Shown here piece after piece: positions 41,626 to 51,348 of a DNA stretch of 64,000 nucleotides. Each line of letters begins with the position of its first letter. The stretch's first letter is position 1. The notes under the pieces are model-generated. The model was given only the letters and a program-made list of their open reading frames with translations, was not told the origin of the DNA and made no database searches. Origin of the DNA: Apiosordaria backusii (taxonomy: Eukaryota; Ascomycota; Sordariomycetes; Sordariales; Lasiosphaeriaceae); assembly GCA_030549205.1 (NCBI GenBank), contig JAUKTV010000001.1, forward strand, positions 310,001 through 374,000. Reading direction: 5' to 3'. The position numbers and the translations under genes are program-made.

Positions 41626-44600
41626 ATGCGTCAACCATTCCCGTCCTTCCGAAAGCGGTTTAAGCGAGACAGTTCGAAAGATCGGGGAGGCCCTAACCAG
41701 CAAGAGCAGCGCGACCGCAACGCACCGACCGCCACCTTAGTCGCATCCACTTATATTCCCAGCGCAGATGCTCGCCCCCAAACGCCTTCACCCGACTCTA
41801 CGTTTGCCCGGCCGGGTCATGCCGTCACTACATCCCCCCTGTCGATCTCCCTCCTCGCGGTGTCCACTTCCCCTTCGCAACTCCTAAGAGAGGGACCCCA
41901 ACTTGGACTCCATATCATATATGACAGCGGAAGCACGTCTGGTCATGTCGCTGAGGTGGAGTGTGTTTCCCGGTCTGCTGCTTCTGCAAACTTTACTGAT
42001 ATATCTCTCTTCGTTAGCTTTGTTGCGGTTCACGGGCTTAACTTCAAACGCAGCCGACACCACACATGGGAAACATGGACTAAAGATGGGAAGCTTTGGC
42101 TCAGGGACTTTCTGCCAACTGCCCTGGGAGGAAGACCCGTGCGAGTGATGTTGTTTGGCTACAATTCCAGCCCTACATTACAGTCGGCGGCAATCAAGCT
42201 TGACGACCACGCGAGGAGTTTGTTACAATGGCTCAGTCTGAAACGGAAGGTATATTTATTACTATAATCACTTGGCAGCACATTCTCACACGGAATAGGA
42301 TGCGCCACAACGCCCACTCGTATTCATCGCCCATAGTATGGGTGGCCTGGTGGTAAAGCAGGTTAGTATGATGGGCATAGCAGAATTGCTTCATCACTAA
42401 CTACAAAAGGCGCTTGTCGAAGCTACATTGGATCCATCCTACAAACCAATTGTCGAAGCAAGCCGTCTCCTCGTCTTCTTCGCTACGCCTCACCAAGGTG
42501 GGAATTACGCCAGCGTTGGGGATGTTGTGGCTAGAATTGTTAAAGCTGGCCAATCGCGCCCAGGAAACGACCTACTCGACGCCTTGAAGAAGCATTCGGA
42601 TGATGCAACGCGAAGATTCGAGCAGTCTCGTCACCTATTCGACAGCAGTCTTGCGGTGAGCTTCTTCGAGGGAATGCAGTATGGCGCAATGGGCATCGTA
42701 CGTCAATCTAAAAATGAGGAGGTGTATTAATTGGCTGACATGTAGACAGATTGTTGAGAGAAAATCAGCAACATTGAATCTACCCGGCTCGCGCGAAAAG
42801 CAAGTGGTTGTTAACGCCGACCACAGCTTAATATGCAAGTTCGATTCACCTGACGATCCGCAGTGTCAGCTGGTTCTGGGAACAATTGCAGAGCAGCTAG
42901 AGTGTGCTTTAAAACTAGATCGTACGTGGTAGTGAATTGATAAGATATCTACTGTGACAGGTCGCTGATGACTCCTATGCTACAATATAGAGCTGTCAGA
43001 GAAGGACCAGCAATGTTTGAGGCAGCTACGCCTTACTGATCCACACATCGATAAGTTACGTATTGAACGGACCAAAGGCGGCCTTTTGCAAGACTCGTAT
43101 CGTTGGGTTCTTAATAACCCCGACTTTCAGCAATGGCACGATCACCCCGAGAGCCGACTTCTCTGGGTGAAGGGCGATCCCGGCAAAGGCAAAACAATGC
43201 TGCTCTGCGGCATCATTGACGAACTGAACAAGTCCACTAACCATGTTCTATCCTTTTTCTTCTGCCAGGCTGCCGATTCTCGCATCAACAATGCCACTGC
43301 TGTACTTCGCAGTCTGATCTACATGCTCGTCAACCAACAAACATCTCTCCTCCCGCACGTCCGGGGCGAGTACGACCGCGCGGGCGAAATTCTCTTCAAA
43401 GACGCAAATACCTGGGATACCTTACTGAAAATCTTTACTAGTATTCTAAGAGACCCAGACCTGAAAATGGCTTATCTTGTCATCGACGCCCTTGATGAGT
43501 GTGTGACAGACCGGGCGCAGCTCCTCGAATTTATCATCGAGAAATCATCTATTTCTCCTCACGTTAAGTGGATCGTCTCTAGCCGTAACTGGCCGCAAAT
43601 TGAGGGATTGTTGGAAAGAGTTACGCAAAAATCAATACTAAGCCTTGAGCTGAATGCCGAATCTGTTGGCGCTGCCGTCAACGCATACATCCGACACAAG
43701 GTGGATCGATTGGCGGGTTTTAGGAAGTACGATGCTAGCACAAAAGAAGCCGTTCAGGACTACTTATCCTCGCATGCGAGTAGTACGTTCCTCTGGGTAG
43801 CGTTGGTCTGTCAAGCGCTCGAGGACCCAGATGTGCTAGATTGGGACACCCTCGAAATGCTGCGCACATTCCCAACTGGGCTGGATGCTTTATATGCGCG
43901 GATGGTACATCAAATTCAAGAATCCAGAAATCAACTCATCTGCAAGCACATTCTTGCCACCGTCGCACTCGTTCGCCGACCCATCAGCATCCAGGAGCTC
44001 ACCGCTCTTGTCAAACTACCGGATAGTATTTCAACACATCAAGATCGGCTGGAAATTATTATTAAGGTCTGCGGTTCATTTCTAACCTTACGAACACAAA
44101 TTATTTATTTCGTCCATCAGTCGGCTCAAGACTTTCTGCTCGGCAAAGCCACGCACCAAGCTTCTCGAGACGCTTTCAACTGGGTCTTCCCTCTAGGAAC
44201 AGAAGACGTAAACAACATCATCTTCTCAAAGTCACTCACTACGTTGTCGACGGTCTTGCGACGCGATATATACGACTTAAAGGCGCCGGGATTCCCAATT
44301 GACAAGGTTCAAACGCCATCCCCAGACCCCCTGGCCACAGTGCGGTACTCGTGCGTCTTCTGGGTTGACCATCTCCGCGACTCGATATCCAATAAACACT
44401 CGGCGCAAAGAAACATACAGGATTCGGTGCAGACCTTCCTTGAGCAGAAGTACCTCTACTGGCTCGAAGCTCTCGGATTACTCCGAGCAATGCCGGATGG
44501 TGTCATCGCCATAACACAGCTTAGGGGTCTACTCGTAAGTATAAACTACAAAGGTTAAAGAGGTATACTAATAAAGATGCAGGATCATACTGACCAAAGG

Positions 44601-46562
44601 CAGCTAAAAACCTTGGTTCATGATGCACACCGATTCGCTCTCTCCTACAGATGGATAATCGAGCAAGCCCCTCTTCAAGCGTATATATCAGCCCTCGTAT
44701 TTGCACCAGCTTGCACTCTGGTAAAGAAATTCAAGGCGGAAGAACCTGACTGGATCAGTACGAAGCCAGTAGTAGAAGCGGACTGGAATGCATGCCTCCA
44801 GACACTTGAAGGGCATAGTGACTCGGTTTACTCGGTCGCCTTCTCGGCAGATGGCCGGCAGCTCGCATCGGGTTCATACGACAATACCGTCAAGATCTGG
44901 GATCCTGCCTCAGGGCAATGCCTCCAGACACTTGAAGGGCATAGTGACTCGGTTTACTCGGTCGCCTTCTCGGCAGATGGCCGGCAGCTCGCATCGGGTT
45001 CATACGACAATACCGTCAAGATCTGGGATCCCACCTCAGGGCAATGCCTACAGACGCTCAAAGGCCATAGTAACTCGGTTAACTCAGTCGTCTTCTCGGC
45101 AGATAGCCGGCAGCTCGCATCAGGTTCAGGCGACAAAACCGTCAAGATCTGGGATCCCGCCTCAGGGCAATGCCTACAGACACTCGAAGGCCATAGTAAC
45201 TGGGTAAACTCAGTCGTCTTCTCGGCAGATGGCCGGCAGCTCGCATCGGGTTCAGACGACAATACCGTCAAGATCTGGGATCCCGCCTCAGGGCAATGCC
45301 TACAGACGCTCGAAGGCCATAGTAACTGGGTAAACTCAGTCGTCTTCTCGGCAGATGGCCGGCAGCTCGCATCGGGTTCATACGACAATACCGTCAAGAT
45401 CTGGGATCCCACCTCAGGGCAATGCCTACAGACGCTCAAAGGCCATAGTAACTCGGTTAACTCAGTCGTCTTCTCGGCAGATAGCCGGCAGCTCGCATCA
45501 GGTTCAGGCGACAAAACCGTCAAGATCTGGGATCCCGCCTCAGGGCAATGCCTACAGACACTCGAAGGCCATAGTGACTGGGTAAACTCAGTCGTCTTCT
45601 CGGCAGATGGCCGGCAGCTCGCATCAGGTTCAGGCGACAAAACCGTCAAGATCTGGGATCCCGCCTCAGGGCAATGCCTACAGACACTCGAAGGCCATAG
45701 TGACTGGGTAAACTCAGTCGTCTTCTCGGCAGATGGCCGGCAGCTCGCATCGGGTTCATACGACAAAACCGTCAAGATCTGGGATCCCGCCTCAGGGCAA
45801 TGCCTACAGACGCTCGAAGGCCATAGTCACTGGGTTAACTCGGTCGCCTTCTCGGCAGATAGCCGGCAACTCGCATCAGGTTCAGGCGACAAAACCGTCA
45901 AGATCTGGGATCCCGCCTCAGGGCAATGCCTACAGACGCTCGAAGGCCATAGTAACTGGGTAAACTCAGTCGTCTTCTCGGCAGATGGCCGGCAGCTCGC
46001 ATCGGGTTCAGACGACAATACCGTCAAGATCTGGGATCCCACCTCAGGGCAATGCCTACAGACGCTCAAAGGCCATAGTAACTCGGTTAACTCAGTCGTC
46101 TTCTCGGCAGATAGCCGGCAGCTCGCATCAGGTTCAGGCGACAAAACCGTCAAGATCTGGGATCCCGCCTCAGGGCAATGCCTACAGACACTCGAAGGCC
46201 ATAGTGACTGGGTAAACTCAGTCGTCTTCTCGGCAGATGGCCGGCAGCTCGCATCGGGTTCATACGACAAAACCGTCAAGATCTGGGATCCCGCCTCAGG
46301 GCAATGCCTACAGACACTTGAAGGCTATAGTATCTGGGTTACCTCGGTCGCCTTTGCCTTCTCGGCGGACCCGGCAAATGGTCCAGAGAGGCATGGGTAT
46401 AGATTGGGGAAGGACAAGACCTGGATTCTTTGCAACGGCCGGAACGTGTTATGGTTACCACCTGAATACCGCCCATCCCGTTTTGCAGTTCAGGGGCGGA
46501 TGGTAGCTATTAGCTGTATATCAGGGCGAACTTTTACTGTTGGCTTCTCGCGAGATATATAA
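41626..46562 (+). CDS. NLR-like protein: alpha/beta-hydrolase, NACHT, WD40; about 1558 aa
   Basis: Six exons: 41626-42249, 42299-42361, 42410-42697, 42750-42921, 42991-44534 and 44577-46562. All junctions keep frame, with donors GTATAT, GTTAGT, GTACGT, GTACGT, GTAAGT. Domain 1 (about 130-325) is a lipase-like fold: VHGLNF, nucleophile elbow AHSMGGLVVKQ, FFATPHQGG. A NACHT domain follows, with P-loop GDPGKGKT (about 444-451), LSFFFCQAAD, Walker B LVIDALDEC (about 545-553), and WIVSSRNWP. The C-terminal WD40 array (about 970-1473) has 12 nearly identical 42-residue repeats, a degenerate thirteenth, and the LWLPPEYRP tail common in fungal NWD proteins. No lesion was found. Such proteins are thought to be non-self receptors (HET-D/HET-E relatives carry a HET domain instead of the hydrolase). 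Confidence 0.9.
44793..46304 (+). repeat. Twelve tandem 126-bp WD40-coding repeats
   Basis: Exactly 12 units of 126 bp (42 codons, CLQTLEGHS...KIWDPASGQ) fit between 44793 and 46304. Differences are confined to a few codons: E/K in LxGH, D/N/H then S/W after HS, Y/N, A/V, G/S in SADxR, Y/G/D then N/K in the SxDxT segment, and A/T near the end. Units 2-4, 5-7 and 10-12 repeat the same three-unit order, pointing to block duplications. Confidence 0.95.
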
Positions 46563-46598
46563 TATATTTTCAAGTTCTGTCTATTCATTCTCGTTATT

Positions 46599-46979
46599 TC
46601 ATTTTTCTAACTTGATTTCCCATACTTGCTTGGCGTAGCTTTGCAAAACGTCCTTGATACTATCTTGTGTCAAAATACCCTGGGTGTAGCTGGGTCGTGG
46701 GACGTTCTTGTTATACCACTGTAGCGCTTTGACTACTTTCTCTCCCTCCTGCTTACTAGCGACATAATCAATGTAGTCGCTGCTGAAAATTCTGACGTAA
46801 TCATCAAACAGGAACTCCGGGAACGCCCCTTTTTTCCACAGCTCTTCTTCGAGTGACATTACTCGAAAATCTGCCAGTGGGTATGTCCACAGGGAAGGCA
46901 CCTCTTTATACGGTTCGCCGTCCAGCCTCATCAAGAAATCAGCCAATTCCCATGGGAGACAAAGAGGGAGGAAGACCAA
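46599..46979 (-). CDS. Hypothetical protein C-terminus, 126 codons
   Basis: This minus frame is convergent with the NLR (36 bp between stops). It is acidic and aromatic (ADFRVMSLEEELWKKGAFPE, FLFDDYVRIFSSDYIDYVAS, WYNKNVPRPSYTQGIL) and looks like real protein, but upstream (above 46972) it runs into a 16-bp minisatellite, so the 5' part is lost or was rearranged. The start is not a clear ATG. Family not recognised. Confidence 0.45.
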   Translation of the reverse strand: MVFLPLCLPWELADFLMRLDGEPYKEVPSLWTYPLADFRVMSLEEELWKKGAFPEFLFDDYVRIFSSDYIDYVASKQEGEKVVKALQWYNKNVPRPSYTQGILTQDSIKDVLQSYAKQVWEIKLEK

Positions 46980-47035
46980 GGGGGAGGAAGACCAAGGGGG
47001 AGGAAGACCAAGGGGGAGGAAGACAAGGGGGGAGA
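46972..47035. repeat. 16-bp minisatellite
   Basis: Four copies of GACCAAGGGGGAGGAA, the last with changes. Confidence 0.85.
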
Positions 47036-47229
47036 CCCACTGCGTTCCGAACTGCTCATCTCGGCCTCATAGTTATGCTGCGCCTACTGATAGGGTCTGA
47101 CAGGGCTCTCCATAAGACTTACATCATTAGCGTAAAATAATTTACAGCTACGCCTAGCACCGCGGTAGTTACCACACACCGAATTCAATCACGTGCCCAA
47201 GAAGCCACTCAGTAACCAGAGCTTTAAGA

Positions 47230-47392
47230 AAGATGCAAAGAGGATTCAGCATGGCTGGAGCAAACGAAGGAGCAGACAGGAGCCAGTCAAGCAATTCCCA
47301 ATCGACGCTTGCTTATGCATCTGTAACTCGCTTAGCTTAGTAGAACGGTGATTTTACTGGAAGTTACGGAGACATTGTGGATGAACGCTTTA
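47230..47392. mobile_element. End of a dispersed DNA element (MITE-like), copy 2
   Basis: The inner part 47240-47315 (GGATTCAGCATGGCTGGAGC, then GACAGGAGCCAGTC) matches 28300-28375. The right end CGGAGACATTGTGGATGAAC (47371-47390) is the inverse of 28203-28222. The left end is missing here. It is the complement of the fragment at 28199. Confidence 0.5.
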
Positions 47393-47790
47393 GCTCGGTC
47401 GTGTTGCAGGATTCACAAGATCCTGCCGTCGGCTACGCCGGGTATCAGTTATCCTGCGACATTGGGGTCGGACCGTGACATCTACCTGAAATCGCTGTGC
47501 AGGTTCGGTGTCTAAACTTGCAAGCCCGCCATCTGGACAATGGGGGAAATAATTGGATGTAAACCACTTCTAGCTGATGGCTGGAGAGGAGGCTTCTTGG
47601 TTGGAGCCTAGCCCCAACCGCCCCAGCCCGATATCTCCTACTACTTGTAGGAATCGTATAGGGCAGTTTGATCTTCAACGATTCGATACCGCCCAGCCCG
47701 ATTTCCGTTGGTACGGTGTCGAAACATCCTGAGCTTTGTATCAAACAACGAAGCACGTGAATACATAAGGTGGCGGTGTAGTGTAATAAC
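47393..47790. other. Intergenic, no gene seen
   Basis: Short duplicated motifs (CCCAGCCCGAT at about 47624 and 47692, and GTATAGGGCAG) but no coherent frame. Confidence 0.45.
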
Positions 47791-48774
47791 TCACTGAGTG
47801 ATAGTTGTGGTTTTTTGTGATAGGAATAAGTCTAGGGAAATGTCATCGCTGTGTCTCTGGGAAATACAGGATTTCACGCCATATCGCTTCGAGGAAGCAC
47901 ACCATTTCAGATGTGTCTCACACAGTAGGAGAATGTGTCGCACGACGACCTCTGTTCTATCCATAGCCGCGCCTTGCAACCCTAACTCCTTGGCCGCTAG
48001 ATGAAGTTGTGATGCGTGATAAAGACAACGGGTAATGCCCTGGTTGTGTTCGGCGCTGACCTCGGCAATACACCAAGACAATAATGCTGAGTTTAGCTCG
48101 GCTTTGTCGATTCCTCCATACGAACGCATCAGAATGGTAATGGCGTTTAGTTGCTCTCCGTCTTCGAGGTCTCGAGCCAGCCCTATGAGATCGTTCTGCA
48201 GCCCAGCTACGCGCGAGACTTCGAGCTGTAGTTTCTCCCAGGCGCTGTTGAACTGCCACTCTGTTTCGGCTAGAAACTCAGTCTTAATGACCTCAAAGAA
48301 GGGATTCAGCGCAATGGTCCGGCTTCGAATGGTTATATAAGTGGAGAAATTGCTAGGGACTCTGCCCTGGAGGAAGCGAACCTCGTCGACATGAGCCTCA
48401 AGTACGACGTACACAGCTTCGAAGAAGGCGCGAGCGCTTGCCTGCGGCAGATATTGTACGCAGTGGTTATACAGAAGACGTGTTATGTTTTGGATACGCC
48501 CGTCACGGCATTGAGCGGTTATTGGAACTAGATACGGCGGTAGGTAGTCCAGAGCTGTTTACATACTATGTCAGCACTGAGTTCCTATTTTAGGGGAGTT
48601 AGGGCTGGGGGCCGGGGTTCGTACTATCCTTTATAATCTGGATACACTCGAGAAGTGTTGATTCCCTATCTTGTAAGGGCATCACTTCGAGGATATCTGT
48701 GACGGCTCCTGCAGTCTTGAGCCTGCAGCTGTCATCTGTCAGGGTTAGGGTCTGGTTCCACGTGCCCCGCCTTG
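47791..48774 (-). pseudogene. Class I terpene-cyclase-like protein, 5'-truncated
   Basis: Two exons on the minus strand: 48625 to about 48774 (...VTDILEVMPLQDRESTLLEC) and 47791-48554, joined across a 70-nt intron (GTACGA...AACAG) as IQIIKDTLDYLPPYLVPITA. Conserved features are FFEAVYVVLEAHVDEV, the YITIRSRTIALNPFFEVI helix, and the second metal-binding motif as LQNDLIGLARDLEDGE. The consensus NSE motif is (N/D)D-x2-(S/T)-x3-E; here it is ND-x2-G-x3-D, so two metal ligands are changed. The first Asp-rich motif (DDxxD/E) is not recognisable and a stop (TGA) lies just upstream of the first exon. The C-terminus is complete (TAG or TGA at 47791-47793). It is therefore a probably inactive, N-terminally truncated cyclase. 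Confidence 0.6.
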
Positions 48775-48879
48775 GTCACGTGCCGCTTCCTTTCACTTGC
48801 CCCACCTTCCTGTAATTATTTAGCCGTAGCTTGCAGGAGCTCTCCCTCTTCCTCCTGCAACCTACTTAACCGCCGACAA

Positions 48880-49533
48880 CCAGGAGCCTGAAGATGACGA
48901 CGACGAGGAAGAGATGGAGTACAAACACAGCATCATCAAGCACAAGGAGGATGCAAGCGATGCTCCAGATCCAATTTCCCGCACCATGTCTGCTCAGAGC
49001 TACGGAAGCGACATGACAATGCGCGACGCCCATTCCGGTCCTACAATGGTACCTGCTAATTTGGCACCAGCACAGCAGAGCTTTGTGGAGGGGGGGTGTC
49101 CACGACAGTTGGCGGGCCAGCTCCTTTGGCAGGTTCAATGCAAGAGGTTGATAGCAGCCGCCGAACTGCCACAACCGCCACCGCCATCTACGGTTCTGCC
49201 AGCGACTTTGCAGGATCGACCGGACCCACAACGTTGTACCCGGCTCCATGGCAACACAACACGGCGGCGCAGACGACTGCACCGGGCATGTACTCGTACA
49301 CCCAGCCAACACATCCATCGCACGTGTACCCTACCCAGGAGCAAACCTCGTCGTTGCAGAGCCAGTCGTACATGGGGCTGAGCTATGATGGGCTGCCGGG
49401 TCCTCACACTCTGAATAACAGTGTTGGGCAAAGCCCTGGAGGGCCGCCGGAGGGGTATTCGAGTTATTTGTCGCCTCCCGGGAGGTTTCTGCCTATTAAT
49501 GACTTGAGGGATCCGAAAGATGGACCACAGTAG
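48880..49533 (+). pseudogene. C-terminal half of a regulator-like protein, frameshifted at a G run
   Basis: Coding begins after an acceptor-like CCGACAACCAG at 48880: EPEDDDDEEEMEYKHSIIKH, then DPISRTMSAQSYGSDMTMRD, to AQQSFVEGG. At the GGGGGGG run near 49089 the frame shifts, and the other frame continues VSTTVGGPAPLAGSMQEVDS through Ser/Thr/Gln-rich sequence to SYLSPPGRFLPINDLRDPKD and TAG 49533. The composition (short acidic start, Gln/Tyr/Pro-rich low complexity, conserved-looking tail) is like the activation region of fungal transcription factors. No DNA-binding domain is present. The homopolymer shift could be a sequencing error. Confidence 0.45.
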
Positions 49534-50249
49534 GCAATGAAACAGCGCAGCTGGTGTGAGCCGGCAGATGGTTGGGTGACTTGGTACAGATTGGGGAACA
49601 CACAACTGACTTGCACAAATGGCGCGGCTGACTGCTTTCAAGTGTTTTTCACCACAAAAAATGGAGATGAAGGGACAACAGTACAAGAGGTTGGCAGTGT
49701 GATTCGGTCTGGTTTTCGGGGTTTTTCTTTTTTCTTTTCCTTTTGATGAGCGTGGCACTACAGATTGACGACAGCCATGGTTTTTTATTTCCTTGCTTTT
49801 TGGGTATCTTCAGCTTCGTTACTTTCAATTCACGTCGGCTTTTTATCTACACTCTTTTTTCTGGGCTTTGGGAATCACAGGTTCAGGTCTGGTTTATCAG
49901 CGAGCGAGCGAGCGAGCGCAAAGATATCCTCAGCAGGCTGGGTTGCTAGCACAACTCAGTTGGTGGTAAAGTAAAGTGGTGGGGATAGATTGATCAGGTC
50001 CTGCGGTTGTGTATTTTCTAAATGGCTTTTTGGGTATTAACTCTGTTCAGTCTGTTTTCTTCTTGGTAATAACTCTCTCTTCCTCAAAGGGGACTAGGTG
50101 CCTTTGCGATTGGGGGAGGTTTGTTTAATGCTGTTATGAGACGATTTTTTTGAAATGTTTCTGGACCAGGGACATTTTCACAGTGTGTTTTTTCTGCTTG
50201 TGCGTTTGTTCTCTTCTATGGAGGTAGTTTGTTTATTTCTTGAGCAATA
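49534..50249. other. AT/T-rich non-coding stretch
   Basis: T-rich runs and a short (GAGC)n at about 49900. No gene was found. Confidence 0.5.
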
Positions 50250-51074
50250 GTTTTGGCAACCCCCAATTTCTGTTTTGGCACCCCCTGACCCACAATATTA
50301 CACCTTGGACGTAAATCTCGTATTTTGGCAGCTAAATTACCGCCTTGGCGTCGCGTGCAACATTTCCATAGTCATGCAACAGCCTACCTCACTGCCGTCA
50401 GACAACCTCGCCGCCGTCAAATATGAAGCTATCGTCAAATCCACAGAATATAGTATCAATTTTCACACTACCGAACTACCGAATTAGCCGTTTTACACGT
50501 CTCCCTCCATTGCCTACTGGGCTCTGGCGCTGGGCCTACTGATACGACCTCCACGTGTTCTGGTAAGTGCCGTTGAAGTAGGCGTTGCAGTGGGAGTAGG
50601 CGTATTGGCCGGCGTACTGCTCGTAGCCGTTGATTCCCGCTATGTAGCCCTGGGTGCTTGTGGCCTGGCACTGCTCCGGGCCCCCCTGGAGCCCCTGGAT
50701 CTCTGGTTGACTCGGGCAGTTCGTCTTCGAGCGACTCGGCCGCCGGCAGGTCGATTTGTTTATTGTCGGAATCTATGGTTTCTATTGTAATATTAGCGCT
50801 GTAAATTGACGGTAAGTAAATGAGGCCTTATAGATCAATTGAATAGTGGTATTGCGATGAATTTCTGGTGGTTGCGCGGTGTGGAGGATGAAGAAGAAGA
50901 AGGTCGTTGTAAAGTGGTGGTTTTGGTGTGGGTTGCGTTGTTACAATTCGTCACGGTTGGTATTGTGAGCAATCTATGGAAAAAAAAAATGTTGAATTTT
51001 GGTCAGGGTTAGGGATATGTATGGCAATATTGAGGTCGGGGGGTGCCAAAACGGAAATTGGGGGGTGCCAAAAC
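50250..51074. mobile_element. Non-autonomous DNA element with captured gene fragment
   Basis: The left end GTTTTGGCAACCCCCAATTT (50250) and right end (inverse of GTTTTGGCACCCCCCAATTT, ending 51074) form imperfect inverted repeats of about 40 bp. Each contains the core GTTTTGGCACCCCC twice (50250 and 50272; 51042 and 51061). TA flanks both ends (50248-50249, 51075-51076). No transposase is inside. The middle (50536-50735) is GC-rich and codes like a host gene. Confidence 0.7.
50536..50735 (-). pseudogene. Host-like gene fragment inside the DNA element
   Basis: One minus frame of about 66 codons ends at TAG 50536-50538: TNCPSQPEIQGLQGGPEQCQ, ATSTQGYIAGINGYEQYAGQ, YAYSHCNAYFNGTYQNTWRS, YQ. It is Tyr/Gln/Gly-rich with regularly spaced Cys, like the end of a secreted or cell-surface protein. 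The sequence is far more GC-rich than the element around it, suggesting capture of host DNA. Family not known. Confidence 0.5.
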
Positions 51075-51152
51075 TATTGCTTTTTGCATGTGACACCCAC
51101 AGGAATCAGCTCCGTACTGTAAAAAGTCATCCTTAATAGCTTCAGTTGATTT

Positions 51153-51348
51153 TTGGTGGTTGTTGCTATACGTTGGAAAGTGGAAAAAGTGGAAGATCAC
51201 GCGAAAAATTTGGTTTCTTGGCTGGTGGGCCCTGATGCCCGTGGATTAAAAAGGGTGGTGCCCAAATATCCATGTGCCCGTATATCAATATTGGTGGTGC
51301 CCAAATATCCATATGGTGCCCGTGTAGTAAAAAGGTGGTGCCAACCTA
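51153..51348. repeat. Degenerate direct repeats
   Basis: GGTGGTGCCCAAATATCCAT occurs at about 51254 and 51293, with related GGTGGTGCC again at about 51334. Possibly a decayed end of another element. Confidence 0.45.

Noticed and set aside
44954..46279. Minus-strand frames of 273 and 150 codons with a regular repeat
   Set aside because: These are antisense reflections of the 126-bp WD40 repeats.
49900..49920. (GAGC)n short run as functional element
   Set aside because: Too short and without partner. Treated as background low complexity.
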